64,000 nt of DNA from a bacterium (GCA_011388275.1 DSAB01000121.1:59579-123578); one strand, 5' to 3'. Positions 1-10,036 are shown, numbered from the stretch's first letter. Program-made: numbers and translations. Notes: generated from the letters alone by a model not told the origin.

Positions 1-551
1 TCGTCCTTGACTCCCCTGGAGTCCTTGAGCTTCTGCATTTCCAATTCCAGAAGATTCCGGATTCCCTTTCCTTCGCCGGGATTAATGCCCGCGGACTTTT
101 CCATTACCACATCGCTGTACATCATGATGAGCCGGCGGTAGGCATCATATACAAAACGTTCGCTTCCGCTTTTGGCGATCAGGCCGGTCAGGGTTTTTTG
201 AGTCAGGCCGATATTCAGAACCGTTTCCATCATACCGGGCATTGAAATCCGAGCACCCGAGCGAACCGAAAGGAGCAGCGGGTTGTCCGGATCGCCGAAT
301 TTCTGGCCCATTGTTTTTTCTGTTTTGGACAAAGCGGTATGCACCTGATTTTCTAAAGATTCCGGGTAGTCTCCCCTGTTTTTCATGAAATGCGTGCACA
401 CTTCCGTGGTAATGGTGAATCCGGCAGGAACGGGAATTCCCAGTCTGGACATTTCGGCCAGATTGGCCCCTTTGCCGCCAAGCAAATCTTTCATGGACGC
501 ATCTCCCTCGGCTTTGCCGGAACCGAAAGAGTAAACCAGTTTCTTGGACAA
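1..551 (-). CDS. ppdK: Pyruvate, phosphate dikinase, N-terminal part (runs off the window edge)
   Basis: Reverse-strand translation reads SKKLVYSFGSGKAEGDASMKDLLGGKGANLAEMSRLGIPVPAGFTITTEVC..., typical PPDK N-terminus; apparent TTG start at 551 preceded by a GGAGG-like site. Missing from the ORF track because of the TTG start and truncation. Confidence 0.9.
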   Translation of the reverse strand, partial: MSKKLVYSFGSGKAEGDASMKDLLGGKGANLAEMSRLGIPVPAGFTITTEVCTHFMKNRGDYPESLENQVHTALSKTEKTMGQKFGDPDNPLLLSVRSGARISMPGMMETVLNIGLTQKTLTGLIAKSGSERFVYDAYRRLIMMYSDVVMEKSAGINPGEGKGIRNLLELEMQKLKDSRGVKD

Positions 552-601
552 ATGAACCTCCTTGTTTTTTTAATACAGATATACTTACTGCAGCCGTCCG
601 A

Positions 602-2239
602 TTATTTTTTCAGCATAGCATGATATGCCTGTGGATTTTCCAGAACCTCGAGAGCCTTTCGGACAACAGGGTCGTCTTTTAAATCCAATTCGATCCCTTC
701 TTTCACACCAAAATATTTGGTCGCCAATTCCCTTCGAAGAAGCTGTTTGATTTGAGGACTCTGATCGGCAAACATTTTTTCTTTGACCTGAGAGAAGGAT
801 TGGCTCAGGCGATCGATATCCTGAAGGATCGCCTCTCCATATCCGTAAGTTCTGGCTTCGTTTATCATTCCGTCAAGGTCTCTTTCAAACGGGTGATGGT
901 ATTCATAATTTTTGTCTTTTAGATATTTTCTGAAATCTTCAAGGATGAACCGGGATATTTCGAAATCCGGTTTCTCAGGCCGGGGATGGTTTGCCGTGTA
1001 TTGAACGGAGAAGTTGAAAAACATGGATTTTCTTCTCAAGTCCACTACCAGGCCGTTGATACGAGGCTGCTCGATAGCGATATCGGGTACGATCCCGCCT
1101 CCGCCGATTACGGTTCTCCCGCTTAATGTGTGGAAAACCGAGCCCCCTTGCTCCGTTGTATCCTGCCACATGGAATAGTGACTGCGCTGTATGGAGCGCC
1201 CGCTGGGAGTGTAATATTTTGCGGTGGTCAGCTTGAGCAGAGAAGAAGACAGGGGTATGACGGTTTGCACCAGGCCTTTTCCGAAAGTCGTATCACCCAA
1301 AACAATGCCGATATCATTGTCCTGAATGGCACCTGCTACGATTTCGGATGCTGATGCGCTGATGCGATTAACCAGAACAGCAAGAGGAAGATCGATAATC
1401 GGCTCCTGAGCGGCTTTAAAGGTTCGATCGGTTCCTGAAGCGCGACCCCTGGTCGAGACGATGACACTGTTTTTCGGCAAAAACAGATCCGACACCTGAA
1501 CGGCCGCCTCAAGCAGCCCTCCGGGATTGGAACGCAAATCGAGAATAATGCCTTTGGCCCCCCGTGCCTGTATGTCCAGCAATGTCTCTCTGAGTTCGGA
1601 ATAGGCTTTGTCGGAAAATGCGGACAGCAATATATATCCAATCTGGTCGCCGATCAGATCCGCATAACGAACATCTTCGATCTTGATCACCTCACGGATC
1701 AACTTGAAAATCAGATGCTTTTCCTCGCCTTCGCGTTGAATGGTGAGGGTAACTTCCGTTCCTGAGGGCCCGCGAATTCTTCTGGCTGTTTCGTCAAAAC
1801 TGAGATCTCGGGTAAACGAATCATCCACCTTGATAATGATGTCTCCTTCTCGAATGCCGGCCCTTGCCGCCGGGGTTCCAAGAAAGGGCGGTTCTTCAAC
1901 GGTTGTTTGATTATTGCGGTTGGTCAGGGTCACACCGATCCCGCCGTATTTTCCATGAGTGATAATATCGATCTGAGTTCGGTCCTGCGGTTCGATGTAG
2001 GTTGTATAAGGATCCAGTGTCGAAAGCATTCCGTTGACGCCGGCTTTTAAAAATTCTTCGGTGTCGATTTTATCTACATAGTTGATGGAGACTTCCTTGT
2101 AAATCTGCCCGAGAAGAGTCAGATTTTTGGAAATGGAAGAATAGATGCTGCTTTGAGAGGCGCCGATGATCAGTGCGCTGAACACGATCAGCAGAAAGAA
2201 CACAATCAAATGAATCGTTTTTCGTTTGGACACCTTCAT
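602..2239 (-). CDS. S41 family C-terminal processing peptidase with PDZ domain
   Basis: ORF 602..2296 trimmed to MKVSKRKTIHL (signal anchor). Motifs GIRSNPGGLLEAAV-like (LDLRSNPGGLLEAAVQVSDLF), SASASEIVAGAIQDN, GKGLVQT. Confidence 0.93.
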   Translation of the reverse strand: MKVSKRKTIHLIVFFLLIVFSALIIGASQSSIYSSISKNLTLLGQIYKEVSINYVDKIDTEEFLKAGVNGMLSTLDPYTTYIEPQDRTQIDIITHGKYGGIGVTLTNRNNQTTVEEPPFLGTPAARAGIREGDIIIKVDDSFTRDLSFDETARRIRGPSGTEVTLTIQREGEEKHLIFKLIREVIKIEDVRYADLIGDQIGYILLSAFSDKAYSELRETLLDIQARGAKGIILDLRSNPGGLLEAAVQVSDLFLPKNSVIVSTRGRASGTDRTFKAAQEPIIDLPLAVLVNRISASASEIVAGAIQDNDIGIVLGDTTFGKGLVQTVIPLSSSLLKLTTAKYYTPSGRSIQRSHYSMWQDTTEQGGSVFHTLSGRTVIGGGGIVPDIAIEQPRINGLVVDLRRKSMFFNFSVQYTANHPRPEKPDFEISRFILEDFRKYLKDKNYEYHHPFERDLDGMINEARTYGYGEAILQDIDRLSQSFSQVKEKMFADQSPQIKQLLRRELATKYFGVKEGIELDLKDDPVVRKALEVLENPQAYHAMLKK

Positions 2240-2931
2240 TGTTCCCGTCCTGTTTTTTTTTGGATAAAATGATTTGGGTGTAACCGATCCATACATCTTA
2301 AAGTATCTTTTAGTATCTCTTGTTCCAGAAACGAAATGCTTTTTGTTCCGTCCAGAACCATGATCCGGTTGGGGTTTTGTTTCCCGAGATTCAGGTAGCC
2401 GTCCCGAACTTTTCGATAAAACCGATCCTCCTGGTTTTCCATTCGATCATCGATGAGACCTGCCGATCTTCTCCGCCTTCGGGATTCATCCGTTGAAATA
2501 TCAAGTATATAGGTTCTATGCGGACGAAGCGACCGGCATGCCATTTCGTTTATCATCAGGATTTTATCCAACGGCAGAGACCGGCCATAGCCCTGATAGG
2601 CGCTGGTTGAATCGAAAAACCGGTCACAGATGACGATCAACCCCGACCGAAGGCGGGGCAGAATGGTTTCGAATACCAATTGGCTTCTGGCCGCCTCGTA
2701 AAGAAACAATTCTGTCAATGGCGTCATGGCGTGAAGCGTGCGGTCCAGCAGCAAAGATCGGATGCTTTCGGAAATGGGCGGGCCTCCGGGATCACGGATC
2801 AATGAAACCTCGAATCCCGATTGGGACAGCCGGTCTGACAGACGTTGGGCCTGGACGGATTTTCCCGAGCCGTCGATACCCTCGAATGTAATGAAGAATC
2901 CGCAGGTCGTCAGATTTGAATGAGTTTCCAT
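2236..2931 (-). CDS. tmk: Thymidylate kinase
   Basis: P-loop FEGIDGSGKSVQAQRL, DRF and SAYQGYGR motifs. Confidence 0.93.
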   Translation of the reverse strand: METHSNLTTCGFFITFEGIDGSGKSVQAQRLSDRLSQSGFEVSLIRDPGGPPISESIRSLLLDRTLHAMTPLTELFLYEAARSQLVFETILPRLRSGLIVICDRFFDSTSAYQGYGRSLPLDKILMINEMACRSLRPHRTYILDISTDESRRRRRSAGLIDDRMENQEDRFYRKVRDGYLNLGKQNPNRIMVLDGTKSISFLEQEILKDTLRCMDRLHPNHFIQKKTGREQ

Positions 2932-4289
2932 TTGCCTCCTCGAAACCGGTAGTAATTGGCGTTGCTTTTAAAGGTTTCGTCAAGCATCTGGACGACCCAG
3001 ATTCCCAACAGTCCGAATCGGAAAATAAAGGCACCTACCCAATTCATCATGATTTCAAAACAAAGAACACCCAAAATGGTGATATACATCATCCATTTCA
3101 TGTCTCCGGCGCCGCGCAGATTTCCCGAGATGACCGTATTCATCGCTTTGGGTACCTGGACGAGGGCGAAAGCAATAAAGATGATTCGATAGGCGTAATC
3201 CACGATCAGCGCATCGTCTTTTCGAATAAAAATATGAAGAAGGGGTCCGGCAAAGACGATCATTAAAATCAGGATAAGGACACCAAAAACAAACACGATC
3301 CGATGTGTGATCCGGCTGTGTTTTTCAGCGCCATGCTGATCATTGGCCCCCAGGTTTTTCCCCATATGGGTCATTGCGGCCATGCCGAAACCCAGATAGA
3401 ACATGGAGAGAACCCCCTGAATTCTCAGCAGCACCTGATGGATAGCCAATTCCGTGATTCCGATCATGGAGACAAAACCGGTTACTACAAGCTGGCCGGC
3501 AGACCATACCAGCTGCTCCACCGTGGTCGGCAGTCCCATCTCAAACAGTCGCTTGACACTGGCCCAATTGGGAGTCGCCATCTCCCGGAACGATAAAAAC
3601 AAGGTGCCCTTTTTTCGACGCAGGTAGGTTATCGTTATGCAGAACCCAAGAGTATGAGCGATTCCCATGGCCAGGGCAGCACCTATCACCTCGAGCCGTG
3701 GAAATCCGAAAAACCCATAGATCAGGATCGGAGTGAAAAGAGCGTTGGTCACGTTAACCGTGACGTTGATCGTCATGGACATGTGGGTGTCTCCCGAACC
3801 CCGAATGAGACCCACGGCGACAAAATTGGTGATCAAAACCGGACAGAACAGCGAAACCGTCTGGAGATACTGAATCCCGGAATCCATACCGGAAATATAG
3901 GAAGCCGAATCCGGCAATGAGGCCAGAAGCTCTCCCTCTCGAATCAGCTGAAAGAGAACGGGTGATCCGAAGTACCAGATGATGCCGATAGGAATAGAGA
4001 GAAGAAAACCGAGCATCATGGTTTGCCCCAGAATATGGTTGGCTTCCCAGCGGTTGTTGGACCCCAGATGTCGGTTCATCACGATGATGGCTCCCATGAC
4101 AAAAGTCAGGAGAAGTGTCACGGTAACCATGATTATCTGCAACGCAAAACCGACGCCTCCCAGTGCGGCGGCGCTGAGCCGACCGATGAAGACCGCTTCC
4201 ACAAGCCACATCACCGGCTGCGAAGCCAGATCAAGGGCGGCCGGAAGGGATGTTTTTAAAAAGGATAATGTGCTTCCTTTTTTCATCAA
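2910..4289 (-). CDS. MATE family efflux transporter
   Basis: 459-aa multi-helix protein with MATE-like repeats (QPVMWLVEAVFIGRLSAAALGGVGFALQI; GLPTTVEQLVWSAGQLVVTGFVSMIG). Confidence 0.88.
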   Translation of the reverse strand: MMKKGSTLSFLKTSLPAALDLASQPVMWLVEAVFIGRLSAAALGGVGFALQIIMVTVTLLLTFVMGAIIVMNRHLGSNNRWEANHILGQTMMLGFLLSIPIGIIWYFGSPVLFQLIREGELLASLPDSASYISGMDSGIQYLQTVSLFCPVLITNFVAVGLIRGSGDTHMSMTINVTVNVTNALFTPILIYGFFGFPRLEVIGAALAMGIAHTLGFCITITYLRRKKGTLFLSFREMATPNWASVKRLFEMGLPTTVEQLVWSAGQLVVTGFVSMIGITELAIHQVLLRIQGVLSMFYLGFGMAAMTHMGKNLGANDQHGAEKHSRITHRIVFVFGVLILILMIVFAGPLLHIFIRKDDALIVDYAYRIIFIAFALVQVPKAMNTVISGNLRGAGDMKWMMYITILGVLCFEIMMNWVGAFIFRFGLLGIWVVQMLDETFKSNANYYRFRGGKWKLIQI

Positions 4290-5602
4290 TCGTAGTACTC
4301 CAGCCCGAGATGGGTGATCGGATCTTCTCCCTGCAAATGACGCAGTGTGTTTTTCAGTTTCATCAGCTGGATAAACAGATCATGTTCAGGGTACAGTTCC
4401 GGAGCGGTCATGGGACTCTTGAAATAGAAAGAGAGCCACTCCTGAATTCCCGCCATGCCGGCGCGGGTCGCCAGATCGAGGAAGAGCACCAGATCCAGGA
4501 CGATCGGTGCCGCCAGGATGGAGTCACGGCATAGAAAATCCACTTTGATCTGCATGGGATATCCCATCCAGCCGAAAATATCCAGATTGTCCCAGCCCTC
4601 TTTATTGTCCCGCCGGGGAGGATAATAATTTATACGGACTTTGTGATAAAAATGATCATACAGTTCGGGGTACAGCTGCGGCTGAAGAATATATTCCAGT
4701 ACCGAGAGCTTGGATTCCTCTTTGGTTTTGAAGGATTCGGGATCATCCAATACTTCTCCGTCCCGGTTGCCCAGAATATTGGTAGAAAACCACCCATGCA
4801 GTCCGAGGAGACGGGCCTTCAGCCCGGGGGCCAGAATGGTTTTCATAAGCGTCTGTCCGGTTTTAAAGTCCTTGCCGGCGATGGGGAGACCCTGTTCTTT
4901 TGACAATTGAACCAATGCCGGAATGTCGACCGTCAGATTGGGAGCGCCATTGGCGAATGGAACGCCGGATTTCAAGGCGGCATAGGCGTAGATCATGGAA
5001 TTTGATATGGACGGATCGTTGTTTTTCAGGCCCTTCTCGAAACGTTCGAGATCCTGATGAACATCCTCCTGTTCGATGAAGATCTCCGTGGATGCGCACC
5101 AGATCATGACCAGGCGATCAACATGATAATCGGACGAAAAAGACTGGATGTCGTCCATCAGCTGATGGGCAAGGTCCATCTTGCTCTTTCCCTTCTTGAT
5201 CCAAACACCATTGAGACGTTTGACATATCGCTGATCAAACACGGCTTTCATGGGCCGGATCGATTCCAGCCGGTCTCGTACCCGGTTGAGATCTTCTTCT
5301 TTTAATACACCGGCATTTTTGGCCGCTTCATATCCGTTATCTTCAAAAACATCCCAGGCTCCGAATTCAAGATTCTCCAGAGAAGCCAGGGGAACAAAGT
5401 CACGAATCTTGGGTATTCGGTTGTCCGTTCTTTTTCCGAGCCGTATAGTCCCCATCTGGGTGAGCGACCCATAGGCGAGGTATTGCTTTTGAATAACGGA
5501 TTCCACCCCGGCAATGAAAGTCGTTCCCACCGCGCCCAGTCCGGGAATCAATACGCCGAGTTTACCGGAAGCCGGTTGAATGGGGGTCTTCTTTTTTTCC
5601 AA
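4286..5602 (-). CDS. ino1: Inositol-3-phosphate synthase (myo-inositol-1-phosphate synthase family)
   Basis: GVLIPGLGAVGTTFIAGV Rossmann motif, NGAPNLTVDIPAL, AGKDFKTGQTLMKT, SFYFKSPMTAP. Confidence 0.9.
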   Translation of the reverse strand: MEKKKTPIQPASGKLGVLIPGLGAVGTTFIAGVESVIQKQYLAYGSLTQMGTIRLGKRTDNRIPKIRDFVPLASLENLEFGAWDVFEDNGYEAAKNAGVLKEEDLNRVRDRLESIRPMKAVFDQRYVKRLNGVWIKKGKSKMDLAHQLMDDIQSFSSDYHVDRLVMIWCASTEIFIEQEDVHQDLERFEKGLKNNDPSISNSMIYAYAALKSGVPFANGAPNLTVDIPALVQLSKEQGLPIAGKDFKTGQTLMKTILAPGLKARLLGLHGWFSTNILGNRDGEVLDDPESFKTKEESKLSVLEYILQPQLYPELYDHFYHKVRINYYPPRRDNKEGWDNLDIFGWMGYPMQIKVDFLCRDSILAAPIVLDLVLFLDLATRAGMAGIQEWLSFYFKSPMTAPELYPEHDLFIQLMKLKNTLRHLQGEDPITHLGLEYYD

Positions 5603-5606
5603 AGGA

Positions 5607-5963
5607 TCACTCCTGATATATCAGTCGGTTGTTTTCATCGACCCGCACGATTTTCGGTTTCAAGGCGGCCGCTTCCTTTTCGTTCATCACGGCATAGGAG
5701 AGAATAATCACCGTATCACCTTCCCGGGCCAGACGGGCGATGGCGCCATTCATGATGATCTCTCCGCGGCCCCTTTCTCCGCGAATGACGTAGGTCTCTG
5801 CTCTGGCGCCGTTTGCCAGATTCAGCACATGAACTTTTTCATTCACCAGTAAATCAGCCGCTTCCATGAGGTTTTCATCGATGGTGATACTGCCTTCGTA
5901 ATGGAGATCTGCTCCCGTGACTCTGGCACCGTGAATTTTTGCCCGGAGCATGGAACGCATCAT
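5607..5963 (-). CDS. panD: Aspartate 1-decarboxylase
   Basis: 118 aa; [34 protein letters not shown] with the Gly-Ser cleavage site and [14 protein letters not shown]-like region. Confidence 0.95.
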   Translation of the reverse strand: MMRSMLRAKIHGARVTGADLHYEGSITIDENLMEAADLLVNEKVHVLNLANGARAETYVIRGERGRGEIIMNGAIARLAREGDTVIILSYAVMNEKEAAALKPKIVRVDENNRLIYQE

Positions 5964-5965
5964 AA

Positions 5966-6607
5966 TTAATGATCCTTTCCTTTTGGTAAAACCGAGATCG
6001 TTTCCTGACGTTCTGTTTTATAAACGTGCAGCAGCCGCTGAACAGCGGTCATATTGGTCAGGACGGCGATAATCCAGACGATGGGAACGAGTATTTCGTA
6101 CAGGATGCATCCAATTCCCAGGAGGATCAGCCGTTCCGCCCGCTGAACCATGCCGACGTGGCAGTGAAAGCCCAGGCTTTCCGCACGTGCTCGAATATAA
6201 CTGACCATAAACGATCCAATCATACCGAAAGCCAGACCGACCGTATGAATCAGGGGATATCGAGGAATGTAAAAAAAGAACAAACCAAGAAAAAAAACGG
6301 TTTCCTGATATCTGTCCAGAGTGGAATCATACAGAGCGCCGAATTTCGTGACCCGGCCGGTATAACGGGCAAGACGGCCATCGAGATTGTCAAACATGCC
6401 GGAAAGCAGCAGCACACCCCCTGCCCAGCGAATGTGTCCCAAAGAAACGAGAAGGGCTGCTGTCAGTCCCAAAAGGAAGCTCAGGGTCGTGAATGTGTTG
6501 GGATTGAGTTTCCATCGGGTCGAGAGTCTGACGACCGGATCCAGAAGTGAAAGGTAAAAGGCTTTCAGCTTATCGGGTATAATTTGAATTTGTGTGAAAT
6601 TTTTCAT
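5966..6607 (-). CDS. CDP-alcohol phosphatidyltransferase (candidate phosphatidylinositol-phosphate synthase)
   Basis: Complete CDP-OH-PT signature [23 protein letters not shown], fitting DG-x2-AR-x8-G-x3-D-x3-D. Start at MKNFTQ chosen over the upstream alternative at 6640. Confidence 0.88.
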   Translation of the reverse strand: MKNFTQIQIIPDKLKAFYLSLLDPVVRLSTRWKLNPNTFTTLSFLLGLTAALLVSLGHIRWAGGVLLLSGMFDNLDGRLARYTGRVTKFGALYDSTLDRYQETVFFLGLFFFYIPRYPLIHTVGLAFGMIGSFMVSYIRARAESLGFHCHVGMVQRAERLILLGIGCILYEILVPIVWIIAVLTNMTAVQRLLHVYKTERQETISVLPKGKDH

Positions 6608-7298
6608 TTTTTTTATTGTTTCCCTGAATGACGAGAACAAATTCTCCCTGAATTTTTCGACCAGTAAAATGACGGGTTAATTCGTCAATCGTCCCTCTCT
6701 GTATTTCTTCGAATCGCTTTGTCAGCTCTCTGCAAACAGCCATGGGACGGTTGCCGAGAACCTCCCGGCAGTCCTTCAGCGTTTTCAGAAGACGATGAGG
6801 CGATTCATATAAAATCAGGGTTCGTGTTTCCTTTTCCAGGGCCCGGATTCTTTTTTGCCGGCCCTTTTTAACGGGTAAAAACCCCTCAAAAACAAAGCGG
6901 TCGGTGGGAAGGCCGGAAGCGGTCAAGGCGGCGATGGCGGCAACCGGTCCCGGTACGGGAATGACCGGGATGTTCCGCCGGATGGATTCCCTCACCAGGT
7001 AAAAAGCGGGATCGGAGATGCCCGGTGTGCCCGCATCCGACACAACGGCTACAGATCGGCCCGATTCCAGCCATTCAATCAGGACGGGCGTTTTCTGTCT
7101 TTTATTGTGGTCGTGATAACTTTCAAGATGATTATGAATGCCGAAATGAGTCAAAAGCGTCCGGGTCCTTCGAGTGTCTTCTGCCGCGATGCAGCGTACA
7201 TCTCTGAGAACGCGCAGAGCCCGGTGGCTGACATCTTCCAGGTTGCCGATAGGCGTACTCACCAGATAGAGCGAACCGACGGCTTTCATGTTCATCAC
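6570..7298 (-). CDS. rsmI: 16S rRNA (cytidine-2'-O)-methyltransferase
   Basis: GSLYLVSTPIGNLEDVSHRALRVL, AAEDTRRTRTLL, VSDAGTPGISDPA, YESPHRL. Confidence 0.95.
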   Translation of the reverse strand: MMNMKAVGSLYLVSTPIGNLEDVSHRALRVLRDVRCIAAEDTRRTRTLLTHFGIHNHLESYHDHNKRQKTPVLIEWLESGRSVAVVSDAGTPGISDPAFYLVRESIRRNIPVIPVPGPVAAIAALTASGLPTDRFVFEGFLPVKKGRQKRIRALEKETRTLILYESPHRLLKTLKDCREVLGNRPMAVCRELTKRFEEIQRGTIDELTRHFTGRKIQGEFVLVIQGNNKKNEKFHTNSNYTR

Positions 7299-7310
7299 GG
7301 CGAACAGTCC

Positions 7311-8651
7311 TTACAGTTCATCAAACACTTCTTCTTTAAAGGTGATATTCATTTTTTCCAATTCATTTAAAACCGGACGATAGACAGACGGCAATACGGG
7401 TATTTGGATTCCTTTTTCATGAATCTTCCCTTCCAGAATGAGACGGCCGGCAATGGCCGCTGGAAGGCTGACGGTTCGGGCCATGGAGCTGTCTTCTCCG
7501 GGAATTCCGTAATCGATTAATGTGGATGTGATCTTTTCCCTTCGTCCGGATTCGACCCAGACAGCCTCAAAATGGTGATAGAGAACAATCATGTCCCTTT
7601 CGCCCGGCATGTATTGAAGTTTTTCCTGTAAACGGACAGCCAGGATGTCGAGGGGAGAGCAGACACTGCCGGGCAATTTTTCATCGCTGAAAAGACCGAG
7701 CCAGTCCAGGCGGTTCATGAGTTCGGAATCTTCAGACAGATTCCATCGCCGGGCAAGAGCCTTTTTCAGATTCACGTGATTGGGAATGTTTGAGAGAACG
7801 GAGACGAGTTTCCGGTAAGTTCCCTCCCGCAGGTCGCCGCGTTCGTCCAGACTCAACAGTCCCAGTTCCGCCATTTTCTTCCAGGTGTCGCACCACCCCG
7901 GATATCGGAGTGTGCCTCGGAAAAGAGTATCGATTCCCTGCAGTCCGTACAGATCGATGTAAGGAATGGAATTTCGATTGGCATAGGCTTCCAGAGATCC
8001 AATTCCTGCAATATGGAGAAGCCAGTAATGGGCGAACAAGTCCTCGCTTGAGATGTTCACCACAGAGCCGTTTTTCAAATAGCGGGCGGCGTTTCGTCCG
8101 GCCAGCACGACCCCCCTCGGGCTCCAGGAAAACTTGTAACCGAATGGATTGTTATTGGCTTCCGGAGCGGGCAATCCACCGGCATAGGAATAAAATTGTT
8201 GTATATGTCCGCCCCGATCCCGAATGCCGTGTATGATGCGCATCGCGGACATATGATCAATTCCCGGATCGAGACCGATTTCATTCAGTATCAATATACC
8301 GGCATCTTTCGCCTTTTTCGTCAGTGATTTCATGGTGTCGCTGACATAGGAGGCGGTTACCATGTTGACCCGATTTTCAATACACAGTTCGGCAACCCGG
8401 GGGTGATAAGAATAGGGCACAAGGCTGATAACAAGATCCGCCTCTGCTACGGCCCGGTTCAACTCCGGGATGTCCATCATGTCTATTTTAAGGGACCGTC
8501 CTCTGTTGTGGCCGGCCACGAGCCGTTCGGCCTTTTCTTCAATCATGTCGCCGACCCGGACAATCAAATCGCTGTCTTTGAGCAGATAATCGACCAAAGG
8601 GCGGGTGACCATTCCGGCACCCAAAACAAGAACCGTTTTCATATAACGCAT
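7311..8651 (-). CDS. Saccharopine dehydrogenase family protein
   Basis: VLVLGAGMVTRPLVDYL, NEIGLDPGIDHMSAM, SYAGGLPAPEANNNPFGYKFSWSPRGV: saccharopine dehydrogenase hallmarks. Confidence 0.9.
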   Translation of the reverse strand: MRYMKTVLVLGAGMVTRPLVDYLLKDSDLIVRVGDMIEEKAERLVAGHNRGRSLKIDMMDIPELNRAVAEADLVISLVPYSYHPRVAELCIENRVNMVTASYVSDTMKSLTKKAKDAGILILNEIGLDPGIDHMSAMRIIHGIRDRGGHIQQFYSYAGGLPAPEANNNPFGYKFSWSPRGVVLAGRNAARYLKNGSVVNISSEDLFAHYWLLHIAGIGSLEAYANRNSIPYIDLYGLQGIDTLFRGTLRYPGWCDTWKKMAELGLLSLDERGDLREGTYRKLVSVLSNIPNHVNLKKALARRWNLSEDSELMNRLDWLGLFSDEKLPGSVCSPLDILAVRLQEKLQYMPGERDMIVLYHHFEAVWVESGRREKITSTLIDYGIPGEDSSMARTVSLPAAIAGRLILEGKIHEKGIQIPVLPSVYRPVLNELEKMNITFKEEVFDEL

Positions 8652-8655
8652 CGCC

Positions 8656-9966
8656 TCATTGAATAAAAGACTCCATGTACCTGTAGGGCGGAGTGAAACG
8701 CCCCTTGTATAATATGATAGCGCCCTTTATTTCCGGTGACAGGCGGCAATTTTCAAAATCGGCATCCAGGCGTACACCGGCGATTTCGGGAAGATAGGGC
8801 ATCAGGGCGTTGCCGAAATATCTGGATGAAGCGCGAGGCAGTTCACACGGAAGATTGTCGACGGCGAGAACAACCGGACCGTTTCCCTCCACGCCGGATT
8901 GTACGGTGTGGCTGAAAGGATCGTAAACAAAGACCGGATCATCGGGCTGTGTGGATCGCAATGTACATTCAATGGAACCTTCAATGTCACAAGTGATGTC
9001 TCCGATCACTCGAAGCCTTGGAGGATGATGAAGATCATACAATTTCTTAAGAGCCGTTCTGGTGACCAGGCGCGGGTAACGGGGGCTCCAGTATATGGCA
9101 TTGACCAATGCGGTGAGATAGGGAAGAAAGAACTCAAACCGGGATTCGTATTGATCCGGATGGTCATAGTATTCTTGCAGGTCAAAAGGCCTGCGGTCAT
9201 CCCGGCGCCGCATCAGATCTTCTTCGTGAAACACGACCTTGATCAGTTCATTGGGCGGCCCCTTTTCAATGGACTCCCATTCAGTCAGCTGGCTGGGCGG
9301 AAGCTCCCTGTGCGGAAGCAGGTTGAAAATTTCCTGGGCTCCCGAAGAAACATGGCCGTATCCTGAAAAACCGATGACCAAAGGATGCAGCGAACTCAAC
9401 CCGTATTGTCGGATTAGCTGACCGATTTCCAGAACCGCGGACTTGGCTTCAGCCAGAGATCTGTATTGATGGGTCGGTTTCATTCTCTGCAGCGGTGTTC
9501 GGATTCCCTCCCATTCCAGGCGACGGCCCAGAGCCCACAGCGTGTCAATCATGCCCGCCAGGCCTGCGTATCGACCGAAAAAGAGAATCCGCCGTCCGGT
9601 TCGATCAACCGCCTTTTCGTAGTCCAGCAGTGTGCAGCCCAGCTCCGCAAGGCGTCCGAGCATGGGCATGTTCTGTGATTGACCCTTTGTGGTATGTGAA
9701 AAAAACAGGTAAAATTTGGATGGAAGGAAAAACGAGTGCGGCATCTCCTTCACTCCGAGAACAACGGAACACGAAGAAAGATCTTCCTGAACAACCGCTC
9801 CGGCTTTTACGTATTCCTCATCTTTGAATATGCGAATCGATGAGGGCTGAATAACCGTTTGGATTCGATGCATGGTTTTCAGATTGAAAACATGCTTCGG
9901 AGTCAGAGGCACGCGTCTCTCCCACGGGTTTTTGTCTTCTCTGCGTATTCCAATTCGCTTTTCGAT
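8656..9966 (-). CDS. Lysine-ketoglutarate reductase / saccharopine-forming dehydrogenase-like protein (AlaDH/PNT-type N-terminus)
   Basis: Track ORF begins at GTG 9912 (VPLTPKHVF...). In-frame upstream codons encode IEKRIGIRREDKNPWERR, the conserved family N-terminus. A TAA stop lies at about 9993 and there is no ATG/GTG/TTG between it and 9912; ATC at 9966 follows AGGGGAG by 8 nt. Confidence 0.75.
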   Translation of the reverse strand: MEKRIGIRREDKNPWERRVPLTPKHVFNLKTMHRIQTVIQPSSIRIFKDEEYVKAGAVVQEDLSSCSVVLGVKEMPHSFFLPSKFYLFFSHTTKGQSQNMPMLGRLAELGCTLLDYEKAVDRTGRRILFFGRYAGLAGMIDTLWALGRRLEWEGIRTPLQRMKPTHQYRSLAEAKSAVLEIGQLIRQYGLSSLHPLVIGFSGYGHVSSGAQEIFNLLPHRELPPSQLTEWESIEKGPPNELIKVVFHEEDLMRRRDDRRPFDLQEYYDHPDQYESRFEFFLPYLTALVNAIYWSPRYPRLVTRTALKKLYDLHHPPRLRVIGDITCDIEGSIECTLRSTQPDDPVFVYDPFSHTVQSGVEGNGPVVLAVDNLPCELPRASSRYFGNALMPYLPEIAGVRLDADFENCRLSPEIKGAIILYKGRFTPPYRYMESFIQ

Positions 9967-10007
9967 GGTCGCTGCTCCCCTGGATGTGTTTTATGAACAA
10001 GATTAGA

Positions 10008-10036
10008 ATTATACGCATATTCAAAGAAAAAGTCAA
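10008..10036 (-). promoter_or_regulatory. Sigma70-type promoter for the 9966..7311 gene pair
   Basis: Minus strand TTGACT (10036..10031) - 17 nt - TATAAT (10013..10008). Confidence 0.75.
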
